In this document: positions 24,053 to 38,200 of the stretch, piece after piece
Layout: every line of letters begins with the position of its first letter
Position numbering within the stretch: position 1 is the first letter of the stretch
NCBI RefSeq assembly: GCF_027942865.1
Contig: NC_134508.1
Coordinates: 31,121,466 to 31,185,465, forward strand
Origin: Odontesthes bonariensis
Lineage: Eukaryota; Chordata; Actinopteri; Atheriniformes; Atherinopsidae
Direction: 5' to 3'
Length of the DNA stretch: 64,000 nucleotides
Translations under genes and position numbers: made by a program
The notes under the pieces: model-generated
Databases searched by the model: none
Told to the model about the DNA's origin: nothing
The model's input: only the letters and a program-made list of their open reading frames with translations

Positions 24053-24782
24053 GAGTTCGAGGGGCTGCATGTTCACCCTGTCCTGTTGTGTCAGGACAGC
24101 AGGACGAAGCAACAGCTGGATCAGTTAGTTGATCCACTTTAATCCCCAGATTTGTATTTATATACTGTGGATCTGAAGTGCCATGTAGAAAGAGAAAGCC
24201 AACTTCACATTAGAGGAAACAAAAAACATTTTTACAACAGAAAACATTAACATTTCAGAGTAAAACAGACACAAAATATTGCACAAAAAAATGCTTTTTA
24301 TTCCACCTAAAATATTGTTTTCAAATGTTCTATCTGGTCTTATAAAATGTCCCCCCCCCATTTTGTTCCCTCCAAAATACGAGCTGTTAAATCTGTTCTT
24401 GTTTTCTGTCGTTTTCAGTTTTTCCGAAAGAGCAGGCGAACTGAAGTCATTAAGGTGTTTTGCAAATCAAATAACTGATTTATTCATTTGGGGAAAAACG
24501 GGGAAGAAGACAAAGCCGCAGCAAGCTAATGAATTTGTTACGGACAAGTCTGCAATTTTTCAGAACAACTTGGTCAATAAAATGATAAATTCGATTAAGA
24601 AATGAAAAGGTGAAATGCCTCCGTTGTAATTCAGTCATCAGCTGTGTTGATGAACAGACTTTTTACAGTTAATATAAGAAAAAAAAAACTAAAAAAAAAC
24701 CCAGCAAATCTTCACGATAGAGAAGCGAGAACCTATAAGTGTTTTTCTTTGTTTGAAAATAACTCGAATTATTGTTAATTTG

Positions 24783-24847
24783 ACCATCCATCCATCATCT
24801 ACCGCTTCTCCGGGGATCGGGTCGTGGGGGCAGCAGCTTGAGCAGAG
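24783..24847 (+). repeat. Fragment of a common fish retroposon 5' end
   Basis: CCATCCATCCATCATCTACC followed by GGGATCGGGTCGTGGGGGCAG matches the 5' start common to several fish LINE-derived repeats. Only about 65 bases remain. Confidence 0.6.
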
Positions 24848-26202
24848 AATTTGACCAATCATTAAAAATCCCACTAAGAGCTGCAGTTAATTTTTAGCTG
24901 ATGTTCATATTTGTTACGTTTAACCCATTAAGAACGACGGCTTCATTTAAAAAGCTTCATCCAACCCGAGATGTTTCTGGAAAACTTTATTTTAGTTACG
25001 CCTCTGAAGATACTCGTCACAAAAAGTAAAAACCATGAGGCACAAACGTCAGCCGTTGCTGTAAAGAACATCGACTTCACCCAAAAAAACAAAATGACAC
25101 GCTGCTCAGAACACAAACTAAACAACACACGGACGTAAAGTCGGGTCTGAATGGGGTCGGTAAAGCTCCGTCTTCACCAGCCGAACCACCAACAAACGCG
25201 TCCACACGACGGTGTAATTTTCATCATTTTAATTACAGAATACTAAAAATAACATTACATAAAATGTCTTTTTAAAAGGAACCATTGAATATTACAAAGG
25301 TTGTAAATTTTGTAAAGTTAGGATATAAAATCTTTGAACTGCGATGCATAATTGAAAAAGAAAAATAATTTTCATAAAATGTATATATTAACTGTTCTAC
25401 TACATAAAAAATGAGATGGACACAAATCGCAGACAGACGAGATGAGTCGACACCGCCATTACTGCAGTGAGCTCTCCTTTCGAAGGAAGAAGGACTTGAG
25501 ATGCACAGCACACACCACAATCAACTCAAGTTCTCAAATTATGCTCATTGACAAAAAAAAAAAAAAAAAAAAATGAGAGGGGGTGGGAGGGTTATCATTT
25601 ACAACTGAGGGTAACGAATGAGCTCAAGAGACTGCAGAAAAAAAAAAAAAAAAAAAAAAAAAAAGTGACTTGGTGACTGCTCCCAATATTCACACGCATC
25701 TCGACTAAACTGGCCTTGGTTCCGTTAACACACCTTTTTCCACAGGTTCAAGCTGTACACAAAAGAAAAAAAAGAAAAAAAAAGACAATTTTTGAGAAAT
25801 CTCATACTTTAAATCATTCCACCAGGACAGGGAAATATGATCAGGTGTCTTTCAGTCTCCTAACGCAGCCATTACTATATTCTACTGTACAACTGGTCAG
25901 TCGGATCAACTGAAAGAAACCGTGGTCGTATTTTGATATCAGGAAGTCAACCTTAAGTACGCTGGTTCGGACTGTACACAAGAAGGAGGGTGAAGGAGGG
26001 GGGAAACATGCATTATCCAACAGTGTGCTTGCTTTCATCTTCTTCTCTGAGTTTTTTTTGCGTCACCCTGTGTCACTTCCTCGTGAGCCCTTGTTGCTGA
26101 TGTTTCGTCAGCGCCACAGAATCACTCAGAAAAAAATGAAAAATAAGTCGCCGTCCGAGGACATTCGGAGCCCGTTTGAACGGCGCGTGTCCGTCCACGT
26201 GT

Positions 26203-26246
26203 GCGACACACACGGGCTGCTCGTGTCCAAACAGAGGTATTTTATT
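26203..26246 (-). terminator. Candidate ppp4r1l poly(A) site
   Basis: On the minus strand AATAAA (26246-26241) is followed after about 27 bases by a GU-rich stretch, GTGTGTGTCG (about 26214-26205). This is the arrangement of a cleavage and polyadenylation site. It would give ppp4r1l a 3' UTR of about 0.95 kb. Other AATAAA words occur further down on the same strand (for example 24991-24986). Confidence 0.45.
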
Positions 26247-27179
26247 AGTCTCCTGCCACTTGGGAGACTCGTTGTGTCACATTTTTGGTTGAAAGACACC
26301 GAGAGGGGAAAATTTATCAAAAGATATGGATTTAATCACGCTGAGTGGCAGAATCACTGTTCCTTCTGTGCAGTAGTAGTGGTTTCTGTGGCCCGTGAAG
26401 ACCAGGTGAGGGAAAGAGTGATATGAGAAAGCAGAAGGGAAGAGACAATAACCTGAAGGATATCTCAGAAGACCAAGGACGTCTGAGAAGACAGGATTTC
26501 AGGAGAAAATGAGGCGATGGACCAGCAGAGCTACTTGGTTTGACCGGTCTGTTGCTCAGACAGCTGGAGGTTTTTCACCAGGGATCCAGGAGCTGCTGCT
26601 TACAATGTAAGCTTCATAATGCTGTTTAGGTTCAGATGAGTCCCCCTGAGTTAGTGCACACATCAGAGTCAGTCAGTCAGGCAGGCAGGCCTCGCCCGCT
26701 TGTTCTTTAAGAAATCCACAAAAAGAAGAACTAAGAAAAAAAAAACAATTGTTTGAATTTTATATCAAGCTTAGAATCAGCTTTGGAGAGCACGAGCCTG
26801 TCATAGCTTCACTTGTCTGTGGTGCGGTTGATGTTAGTGTGGAGGAGGGCTGGGGGAAGTTCAGGTGTAGCTATGGCAGCCACCATGGCCGCCACCTGAG
26901 TCCTGCTCGTTTTCTGAAAGCTTTACATTTATCTTTTTTTAATTAACGTGCGCTCTGTAGTGCCCAACCAGAGATGTGGTTGTGTCGTTTTGAGCATGCT
27001 CACACGTCTGTCACTCAATCTAAACATCTGACATGATTCTCTAAGTGGTTGGGTCAGCCCGGCGGGCGAGTGGTCGGGGATCTGGTCGGGTGCTGGTGTC
27101 GCAGCGTACGCTGGCTGTGCATCAGCCAGGCAGACAGGTAGGTAAGACAGGCAGGTGGGCTGTTGACAGGGAGCTGAGG

Positions 27180-30100
27180 CTAGATCAAAGGAGCTGTGTC
27201 CATCAAGCCTTTGTTTGGGTCCAGGCTGGCGAAGAATCGAACGTCCCGGTCCTTGTCGGACTGCAGGGCCATCACGGTCTCCTCCAGCTCGTCGGAGTAG
27301 GCACAGCCCGGCTCCTTGAAGTATGCTGGACAAAAAGCTCAGTTAGTGGAAAGAAAGAAAAACCTGTCAGATAAAAGATGATACTTTTGCCATGAATTCT
27401 AAAAGCGGAGAGCCGCAGGACATTTTGAGGCTTAATAAATCAACCTTTACTTCTTTGCTTGGTTTACTTAAAACACCAGGAAACAGTTGCATTAAGAATC
27501 TTAAGAAATAAATATTTCAAAGATAAGGTTTTCTTTATAGAACGAGTTTAGGATTCCTCAATAATAATAATAATAATAATAATAGGTCCACAGAATGCCC
27601 GTAAGGTTAAGTTTTTCCTCTTACTTTGACCTCATACTTGACTTAAAAAGAGTTGAACTGATGCACAAAGACCATCACATTAACATAAAGCATCAACAAT
27701 GAATCAATGCCCAGTTAGTAATAATGAAAACAGATGAAGCTACTCGTTTTCTTTTCTCCTGACATTTCTTTTAAATAATCTGTCTGCTCGTTGCGTGAGA
27801 CAACAGCAGGTAAAGCATCAAGGACATTTGTCCTACGCAGCCGGACCTAAAATGCTTTGTGCAGCTGATGTTTTACAGGGAAGACTGTTTTGAACATCAT
27901 TGAGTTTATTTACCTTTCTCCATCACGCTCTGTCGCAGAGCCTTGGCCACCAGTACTCGGACGTTAGCCACTGGGTCTGAGGAGAGGCTGAGCAGGCTGG
28001 GCAACAGATGCTGGCTGAACTGCTCCATGGGCATACAGTCCTCCTCCACAACGGCCTACAGGAAGCGCAAGGACAAATTAACTCTCACAGACACAGCTAC
28101 AGGAAGAAATCAGACAAAAAGCATTCATGATGGCGAAGATGCAAGAGATCAAAGCATCTAATCAGACAGAAAACCTAAAGAACAGGCTCGTAAACATTGA
28201 TGTTCCATAAAAAAAAGGAGTGTTGTGTAAAACTCTACAATGATCCTTAAAAAAAAAAAATACTTCCAGTGAGAAAAACAAAATAGAAAAATGATTAATT
28301 TGTCATCAAACAGAGAGAATTTCGGGAAGCTGCTGTTATCAAAAGTGACTCGACTTGAGATGAGAGTTACAGACCTGACAGATGAAAGCAAAGGCCTGCC
28401 TCCCCACCCACTTGGGACAGTGGCAGAACCTGACGGTGAGCTCGTTGATGAAGTTCAGGCCCAGATCATCAGCCCTGCATGCGTACAGTTTCTGGAGGAT
28501 CTCCACCACCTGAGGGCGCATGAGGCGATTACAAACACAAAAATACATCTCAGACTGATTCTGGAGGTCAAAAAAAAAAATAAATAAATAAATATGTATA
28601 TCAGGGAATTATTTTATTTTCCAGTGATTTTATTTTCCGATTTTCCTTAACTGATACTCTCTCCACCAGTAGATCCCAAACCTCGCAGCGAGCTGTGAAC
28701 TCACCAGTTTGTAGGAGATCCACCTGACCTCTGACACTTTGTCAGAGCAGAGGGTGAGCGCTATTTGTCTGAGGTAGTCATACACGTCGTAGTGGCTGTA
28801 CAACTCGATGATTAGGATGAGCTGCCTGGAGGAGAACACAAAAGGAGCGATCAGATGAACAGTGCACGTGGCTGGTAGAAGAGCACGAACAGCACACACA
28901 ACCAAACAAATGAGAAAAGGAATAATAGGGATGTTTTCTGTTTTTCCACAAAGTGCCACACAGGTAGAATTGACTGGAGGGAAGGGAGACGTACTCTGCC
29001 AGCTCGTATCTGAATCTCCAGTTGCGACTGTTGTCCGTCACCATGAACTCCTGCAGCTGGTACAGGTACTCCCTCCTCTTGTCTGCGTGAAGCAACTGGG
29101 AGATGCACAAAAATCAGCTTAGTTACCAAAGTACAGCCTCATGAATGCTGTAAACGGGAGCTGTCGGGGGGTGGGACAGCATTGAGGATCTAAGACTTTC
29201 AAAGGAGCTCCGTCTGAGCAGGTGTTATTGCACTCAGAGCAGCAGCAGGGGGAAATCAGGCTTTACCTTCAGGAAGTCATACAGGTGTTTGAGCACGCCG
29301 ATGCGAACCTCGTCCAAGTCTTTGAGGAAACCATTGAAGATGGGAACCAGATCCGCTGCTGTCAGCTGGTCCCCAAGAATAACTGCCAGCTCGTGAATGG
29401 AGAACGCCAACGTGCGCCGCACCTTCCACTGAGAGCGAGAAACAAACGGATTATAGCAGCTGCCATGGACAAGAAAGCACCTCGTAAAACCCCCCCCCAC
29501 TTTTTACAGACTTCTATACATGTGCTTAATATTCCTGTTTGGATGTTTATGTTTAAAGACACAAACTTCTCTTTAATATTGATAAAAAAGTGAAAAGATG
29601 AAAGTTTAATCTCTCTTTAGAACGCCATTTTAAATAAAGCCTGAGGTCGGAGTTTTGTTATATCTACATGTAGAATAACCAGAAAGAAGAGACATAATGT
29701 CAGTCTCGTATCTCTCACACGCTCCATCAACCACAACAGCAACACAGGGAATGTGGCAACAGCACGAAGAACCATTTGTCCTAAAAGCCGCTTTACCAAT
29801 CGCTTTAGAGAAGCCACTTCTTCACTTGTGCTGAGGTGCAATGTCATTCGGTGCTGTGAGGATGCATCTCGCAGCAGTGTGAATGTCATCACAGTCACAA
29901 AGGACAACACCACCTCTTTGTTCACATCCTCAAGTCAGAAACTTGCACAACAAGTGTTGTGTTAAGGCCTCAGTACAAAGTGACTCAGGGGAAAGAAGAA
30001 AAGGTGAAATGGAAGTCAAAAAGTGTGCGCTCTGATCTACGAATGGATGATTAAATGCATTACTATTATTAAAATATCCCAAAACATAGACCAGGGAGAC

Positions 30101-33100
30101 TTTAGCAGCTCCTGTTTACAAACTAAGCAGTCAGAACACAACATGAAATGACATATTAAACGCAGGCAAACTGGCATAATGCCACTGATGTTTGATTAAA
30201 AGCAGCCTCTTGTTATGTAAAGAGATGGGCTGGGTTTTGGCCAAAGCTTGTGAAATGATGTAAACACAAGGGTGACACACATGAGTTATCAAAGTTCCTG
30301 AGATATTTCTGCTTGCCCCCTTTCTTTTTTCCTCCCTGTGTCACCTGGTATGCCCCCAAAGTAGGTGCTGTTCAATCAGATAAAGTCTGCGACCAACAGT
30401 CACAGTGTGACGTTCATTAAGCTTCTATTAAGCTAATATTCTTTTTTTTAAACTTGGAAGGATGGCTTCCAGCAAGTTTGTTGGAAAATCAATCATTTTG
30501 GCATCATCTTTTGCTTACATGTAACCGACCTCAGGACATGCAAGTAAAGCACAAAGCTGCTCTACAATTCTTCAGATATAAAAGTGGCATCCATCATAAA
30601 GAAGCCCGTTTATAACGATTATTCCTGAACTTTCTTTCAGGAGTCGACTGCCACTTAACCGGCTCGTCACAAAGCACAAAAGTCAAACTAAAGTAAAAAT
30701 CTTCCACTGGCAGAAACCCCGGAGCTACAGAAAACCTATACTTAAGCCCTCACTCTGTCCGAGCGTGGCCTCCATTTCTCATGTGGCGTTTGTCCCGTTT
30801 TAGAATCAAACAGTACATCAAATCAAAACTTGGGATTTCGTGTTGGTTTTTTTTCCTTCTCCCCCTACCTGCACATCAGTAGCGAGGGTTTCATACGTGT
30901 CCTTGAGGCAGTGCCAGTTCTGTCGGCCGAGAGTGAGCGCCACCCCCGGCAGGCTGAAGGCACAGTGTTTGGCTATCTCTGTATCCACCGTCTGGGCCCG
31001 GGCTGGGTCCGTCATAGAGAGGTACTGATCCAGCAGCTGCTGGGGAATAACATTCTGCAGACACAGAGTCAACAGCTTGATGATCAAAGAGGGCGACAGG
31101 AACTGCGTCTGTGTTAATCAATATCGACTCCATGGAGCTGATCGATGTTGGCAGGATGTACGACAGCAGTGCTGACTGACCTGGATTTTAGGCTTATCCT
31201 CAGACATTGGGCTGTGAGGAGAGTCCTCCTTTCCTTCCTCCTCCACACTCTCGATTAGTTCAGACTCCTGAGGAACATGCAAACCCACACCAACAGATGT
31301 TACAGAACACGCAAAAACACCACATTCAAAAAAGCCAAAACTCATCACAGTAAGGCCAAATTTAAAGCACACAATTTATGGAAAAGAATCTGATTGCACG
31401 CTGGAGCTTAGGAGATGCCACATGGGGATCATAAGTCAGCTTTCAGATCCGAACAGAACATTAAGATAAACTCTAAGAGGTTCAACACTGTGGGTCATCC
31501 AACTCACACAACCATCTCCATTTCAAACATCTGCTTCCAGAGATTGCTGATCACCAACATAGTCAATAAAATAAAATAACCTGATATAAGTGTGCTGGAT
31601 CCAGCTGGCAAAAAATTTAAGGGATAGTACACACTGCTCGATCAAGATGTTGAGATACTCGAGACAAAATGTGACCACATTTGTGGGCCTTCCAACGCGC
31701 CATCATCCAGATGTGATTAATAAAAACAGCCATACAGTCCTGATAAAAACCCAGCAGCGAAACTGATTGAATCTGCTTTGTACTGGCTTAAGTTGATGTC
31801 CATTTAATTGTCATCCATGCATTCATCTCCAGTAGACTCCATTACTGTAATGCTCTTTTAACTGGACTTCCCAAAAAGAGCATTAAACATCTGCAGCTCA
31901 TCCAGAACGCTGCTGCTAGAGTTTTAACCCGGACTAAGAGATCTGAACACATCACACCAGTTTTAAAATCTTTACTCTGGCTTCCAGTCAGTCAAAGAAT
32001 ACATTTTAAAAGCCTGCTGATGGTTTACAAATCTCATAATGGTTTAGGCCCAAAATACATCTGTGATATGTTCAGATAATATAAACCCAGCAGAGCTCTT
32101 AGATCCAAGGACTCAGGTCAGCTTCAGAGTCCAGAGTCCAGACTAAACACGGAGAAGCAGCATTTAGCTGTTATGCTGCAAACAAGTGGAACAAACTGCC
32201 ACTGGAGATTAAACTTTCACCAAATGTAGACATTTTTAAATCCAGGTTAAAAACGTTTCTTTTCTCATGTGTCTATGCATGAAATCTGCACGATATCTTT
32301 TAATTTATCTGGACTGTTGCTCGTTTTTAAATTCATTTAAATTATTTTATTTGTTTCTCTTTATATTCTTTTATGTATTTTAATGCTTCTTCCACTCCCT
32401 GCTGCAATGCTTTTATTTCATGTGAAGCACTTTGAATTGTTTTGTACATGAAATGTGCTATACAAATAAATTTGATTTGATTTGAAAATACAAATACTAA
32501 AAGCCTTATTTTGTGGGAATTTAAAGCTTAATAATGCGAGATAAATCCACACAGGGGTGTCAAACTGATGAAAACTGATGCTGAGCTGTAAACCAAAACC
32601 AGGCGTGATCTGCAGTGAAACCCTTGCATCACCCATCACTACTGCTCCACTGTTATCATGGCTTGGACTAACACACTTGAATGATCTGAAGAGACTCGTA
32701 CCAGAACAGGGGAGTCAGGCGGAGACTCTTCCTGGTCCTCCAGGGGCTCCGTCTGCGTCTCCTCGTCTCCTTGCTCCTGGACTGGGCATGTCTCTGTGAC
32801 GAAAGCAGTTTCCACTGTTTGCTCCTCTTCTGTGCAGGTCTCCTCAGTCTCTGGCTGATCCTCCACAGATTCACTTTCCTCCGCTGGGCTGGCAGAGTTA
32901 TTTTCAGGCAGCACCTCTGGCTGTGGCTCACTTGGGCTGTCGTCTGTTGGGCTGTCGTCTGTTGGGCTGTCAAGCTGCGCTGCCCTCAGAGCGGCTGACA
33001 ACACTTGGACTTGAGCTGAAAGTACATTACATACTAAGCTAAATCTACATATCGGTGCTGTGCCATAAGCCTCTTTATACGTATCCTGGCTCAGAATACT

Positions 33101-35225
33101 CACCTTGTACGTCAGGATCAGCGATGTGTGGTTGCAAACAGTCTAAAACCTTCTGGATCTGGTCGCTGGTAGCTTTGCCATGGCTAGACTTGGTATCTGA
33201 ACAGAGCTCTTGAGGTTCTTCTTCTTCTTCTTCTGCCGCCTTCTGCTTCTCTCTCGCTTCCTCCAACGTCTGACAAGTTAGCATTTTCAGCTCCCCGCTG
33301 ATGTCAGGTAAAGGAGATCTCCAATAGTGGAAAGAATTAAAGTTCTCATCTGTCTGCTCGGTTTCTTTTGTGTTTCTAGCATTGTTTGTAGCCGTGGGGC
33401 TGCCGCTGCTGTTTGTGAGCGTGAGGCCGTCCAGCGTCTCTTCGGGAACAGAAGCGTGGTTGTCATCAAAGCTGTGGACGTCTTCGCAGTCGGCTGTGGA
33501 CACGTGCTCCGGTGACGGCGTGGCACGGCCGTCCTGGTTGGGAGGTGTATGGGTGATGGTTCTTTCTGTGTGGCAGCTGCTCATGTCGCCGCAGTTCAGG
33601 GAGTTCAAAGAGCAGTTACTAAAATAGGGGGGTAAAAGTACATTTAAATCTGAGGGGAAAAAAATTTAAATCTTGCTCTAAATTTATCAGACCTCACTAA
33701 AGATTTAAGGAGTTTTTTTTTTTTTTTTTTTTTAAATCATTTCTCTTTAAACGTAACAAGATTTTCTGGGTGAAGGAGAAAACTCATCCTCGGGCAAACA
33801 GGAAAAGAAGAAAAACTGGTCCATCCTGATCATGCCCGGCGAGTTAAAACCATAACTCATTTAACTGATGATGTAACACTTAAAGTTGCCCAGGCCAAGA
33901 CAAAACACCAAACTCCTGTATGTCCATAAAGTTCACAAAACAGATAACGACTAATTTGAACCAAGATAAATGCCATAAAAAAAGACATTCAATTTACTAT
34001 TTGAACAGAATGAAGTGAGCACTCATTTTCAAGTCTGTTTAAGACATTAAGACCTAAAAGACACTTTAAAAACAGCCTCCGAAAATAAGAGGTTTTCTTA
34101 CATTTTGACAGAAATATCTACTAAAACCTTTATTGACCTCCACAAAAATAGAAACATAAACATGCGAAATACAAACCAACAGCGGTTCAGCCTCTCCCTG
34201 ATATAACAAATGACAGGCCTCATAGCAATCAATGTTAATTCATTAATCTATGTCATTGATTGGGTTTCTTAAAAAAAACATCAAGCTACAACGGTGGAAG
34301 CAAACAGGTTTCATCCCCTCTTAATGGGTTAACTATGTGTAGATATATAAAGGCCAGTGCTGGCCAGGTGACCTTACCTGTGTGATGTGCACCTGGGGAC
34401 CTCTGGGAGGGCTCCATCGTCTCTGAAGTGAAGGCCTGTGCTGGAGGGGTTGGCAAAGGTAGAAATGAATCGCCCCAACGACTGAAAGGCAGCCTGTCGC
34501 ACCTGAAAGAGTAGAGGAGGGGGTCCATGAGAGTCGAACTGTAGGGTCCAGTTGTAGCAATGAAGAAAATCATTTGAAGAGATGTTATCTAAAATCTGGC
34601 ACATTGTGGATACGAGCAAATGATGATATCAGTCAGACCTTTGTGGCTAATCAGATGCAGAATATACAGACTTTGCTTCGGTCTGCTGACAAAATGCTCA
34701 TATTTTATACCACATCCTCTTATTTATTCTTTTTTTTAACCAAATTTAAGTTTGCACAGTTACAAGCACAGAGAACTTAATCAGAAATGCGAAAATGATG
34801 CCATCGAGGGGGAAACAAAGAATCATTTTAATTAGAGATGTGAGCAACAACTGGCCCAAATTCCCCACAATCACATATATAAGAAATAATCCAGTTTCTG
34901 TGTGTCCTACCCAGCGGGACTGGTCACTGATGAGGTTGATGAAGAGGGGGGACAGTTTTGAGCGGCGCACCTCTGGAGAGGTGGAATTGGAGACCATCAT
35001 GAAGCACTCAGCACAAGCTTTCCTGATGCCCCAAAGGCTGTCCGAGCACAAATCGAAGAACTTGGGCATCTATGTTAAAAACAAAACCACAACACTGAGT
35101 GTTTAAACTGTAGAGAAATCTGAATAAAAAAAAATATTGACAACAACTTAATACAGCCGGCTTAATGCACCGAATATGATGTTACAAAACTCCACTAAGA
35201 CGCAATGTTAAGCTTTGATGTAACA

Positions 35226-35287
<62 letters not shown>

Positions 35288-38200
35288 AAAAAACAAATAT
35301 GGAATAAAAATGAATCTCAAATCTCTCACCAGTAGTTTTTCAGTGGCCTCCTGACCCACAATAGAGCAAAACTCGCCAAAATTGGCTGCGCACACCTGTA
35401 ACACATAAGCAATACATAACACGATGAGGTCAAAATCAATCATGGACAAGTAAATCATATGATTAGACAAGTGAGAAATAAAATATGAATGTTTAGATGA
35501 CAGTGCAGTTACTTTGGGTCCTGACCTGTAGCAACACATTCAAGTGTAGGTTTAGAGATATAGATCATCTCTCTAAGGTGGAAGCACGTGTATTATGATA
35601 AACAAACCTTAGAGAGTTTCCCTTCTACCTCAACTACGCCCTAATAAATAGAAATATGTAGAAAAAATAATAATAATCAAGAAAATTATTACTATGAAGA
35701 GCTAAAAAAATTTAATTTGTTTACAATTCCTAACTACACTTGCAGCTCTGACATACTCCTCCCCGACTGGCACCGGTTTCTCCAGAGAATTAACATTCCA
35801 CAGAGAGAACAACAGCGTAGTGTCGGCTAAGTTGATGCAAAAGGCAGAACTGAGGCTGACTAACAGAGTGATTGAATTTACACTGATGGAGCAGCAGAAA
35901 CGCAATTAAACCTGACCTCAAATAGCTGCCATCTCAGCTGCGCCTGCAGTCAGAAACAGAGAAACACCTAACCTCAGATTTCTTGAGGCAGATGTGGTTT
36001 TGAGCTTGTTACCTTGCGCACTTGGAAGAGCCTGGCATCGCTGCACAGGTCACAGAAACGTGGCAGCAACAGATGCTCCACTGTGTCTTTGCTCAGCATG
36101 GTGACGACTTTACACATTATCTGTAAGAGGGGACAAACACGCAGAGGGCTGAGTGACTTTTTATTAAGGTTAGACTGAGAGCTTTACGGAGAAACAAACA
36201 AAATCGTGTCATTGGGGGAGAAACAATCGGGACATTATGAGCATGGAGGGAAGAAAGGAGTCTATATGTGTTAGAAGCTCGGGCTTCTGTGTGTCGCAGG
36301 AGGCTGAACTGGATTTGAGAAAACTTGACTGAAAATTGGGTAAAGTGAATAACTGCAAAGCTGACGACTACATGCAATAAAAAGACAGATGAAATTAAAT
36401 AAGCACACTTAACTTTTTATCGTTTCATTAAAAAGGGGTGTTACAATAAAAATTAAATATCTGAATTCACGATTCAATAATACTGTACAAGTTTCAGTGT
36501 TATTACTTAAATCCCAATCTTTTTGGACTATCAATTGTAGTTTCATAATGAAAGACACCCACAGGACAGACAGCCGTGGGTAAAAAGGGGGTTCTTACAG
36601 CTACTGCCTCGATTTTGTAGTCATCGTCACTGCTGGGTTCCGTCAGGTCGAGCAAAACTGGACAAACTTTGGTCTCCATGTCGGCTTTAGAGATGAGGCC
36701 CTGCTCCAACAGAACAAGCAGCGCTGCCTGACTCGTCTTCCGCACCTGGAAAAAAGGTGGAAAAATAAGACCGTCGCATCGCCCGATATACCAATTAGGA
36801 TTTTCATTCACTCATTTGTAATTTTAGCTATAAAACTGGTAACTCCGTAACCTACCTGGTTATTCGGGTCAGTGAGATACCTGACCACAATCGGTACCAA
36901 GTATCTGGAGAAAGCCGCAGGGAAGTTGGGCCGACTCTCGTGCAAAAACATGGCGATGTTGGGAATCTGCTCCATCAGCTCAGCTCGCACCGTCGGCTCT
37001 GCGCACACGGATCACAGTTTGCTCTCAGTACGCCAAGACAAAGCAAGACAACAACAACTAAAACGAAAAGGAAAAAAAAACAAAAAACATCTACCTCCAT
37101 CCTCTGACATTCTGGCAACTGTCTCCATGACACTGATAAAGTCATTTTCATTGTCACTGAATTCTCGAAGCACATCAAGCAGGCCACGAGCCACGATCTG
37201 CCTAGAAAGCAATAGCTTTAAGTTAGTGGAATGCCTGCCAATACCTACGAGTGTCAAGTGCACACAGCGTAACACACAGCACTGACGGGGAAGTCAAGCT
37301 CATTACACGCGCGTCTACTTGAAAATGGCAGGAGGGCTCGAATCCCACAAAGCTGAGCACGAAAGGCATCCAGACGGGAAATAAATGTGTTTGTGTGGAT
37401 GCAACAGCTGTATTAGGTCTTTGCAGAGGCACTGTGATCAAACTGTACAGAAAAAACAAAGTAAACACTTTAAATATGCTATGGTTATTTGGAAAGCTTT
37501 ACCTGTTAAGCAGACAGGGAGTAATTTTTTAGAAACCCCAGATTAAAACAAACAAAATAAGAAATTACATATTTTCCGACTCTACAATAAAAGGGAAATT
37601 CTATTATCAAGTTAACATCCAAACACTCTGTGGATCCAGTGAGGGCAGTTATTCAGATGATAACAGAAAAAAGAAACCATTTATGATACAAATCAGCTAC
37701 AACTGGATACAATTCATGCCATAAGAAAACAAGGTCATGAAAGCAGGAGATCAATGTGCGACTCTCTTTACGTGTCAATACTTTCATTCATAAACATTTC
37801 TACAAGAGGTGACATTTAACAGTTACCTTACAACTAAATTCTAGCAGCTTGTGTATGTTTTCTACCATACTTATCACAATGCTCTCTACACCAATTGTCA
37901 GCATGACAGTACGTCTTTAGTACTGCAAACACATCTGAAATTACAGTTAACCATTATCTTTAAGACATAAAGCAGATTTATCCTTGCTCACAGAAACATA
38001 GGATTATCATCGGTGAACACGACACTATTTCAAAGTTGATGAAAAACTCAAACAACAGATAATTGGAAGAAAGCAGTGACGAGGATGTAAGGTCAGAACA
38101 CTGAGAAAACACGCAACAGTGTGGATGCAGAAAGAAAACAGGCGCAGGATTAAGAGAGATATTTTGGGGGCATTAGAAGTTTTGGTAGCACAATAATATA

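Larger units (their letters stand above)
24053..27179. other. Convergent bcdin3d / ppp4r1l 3' region
   Basis: There is no further coding exon. AATAAA at 24576-24581 may end bcdin3d. A short LINE-type fragment begins near 24783. A-runs lie at about 25553-25573 and 25638-25664. The minus-strand 3' UTR of ppp4r1l probably extends to about 26.2 kb. This interval also separates genes of the human 12q13-type block from those of the 20q13-type block. Confidence 0.5.

Noticed and set aside
23558-24112. 184-codon minus-strand frame opposite bcdin3d
   Set aside because: It is a GC-rich shadow of the conserved bcdin3d exon 2 with no recognisable domain.
35195-35539. Minus-strand frame with a long Ser run
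   Set aside because: The Ser run is the translated trinucleotide repeat. The frame overlaps a true ppp4r1l exon that is read differently.
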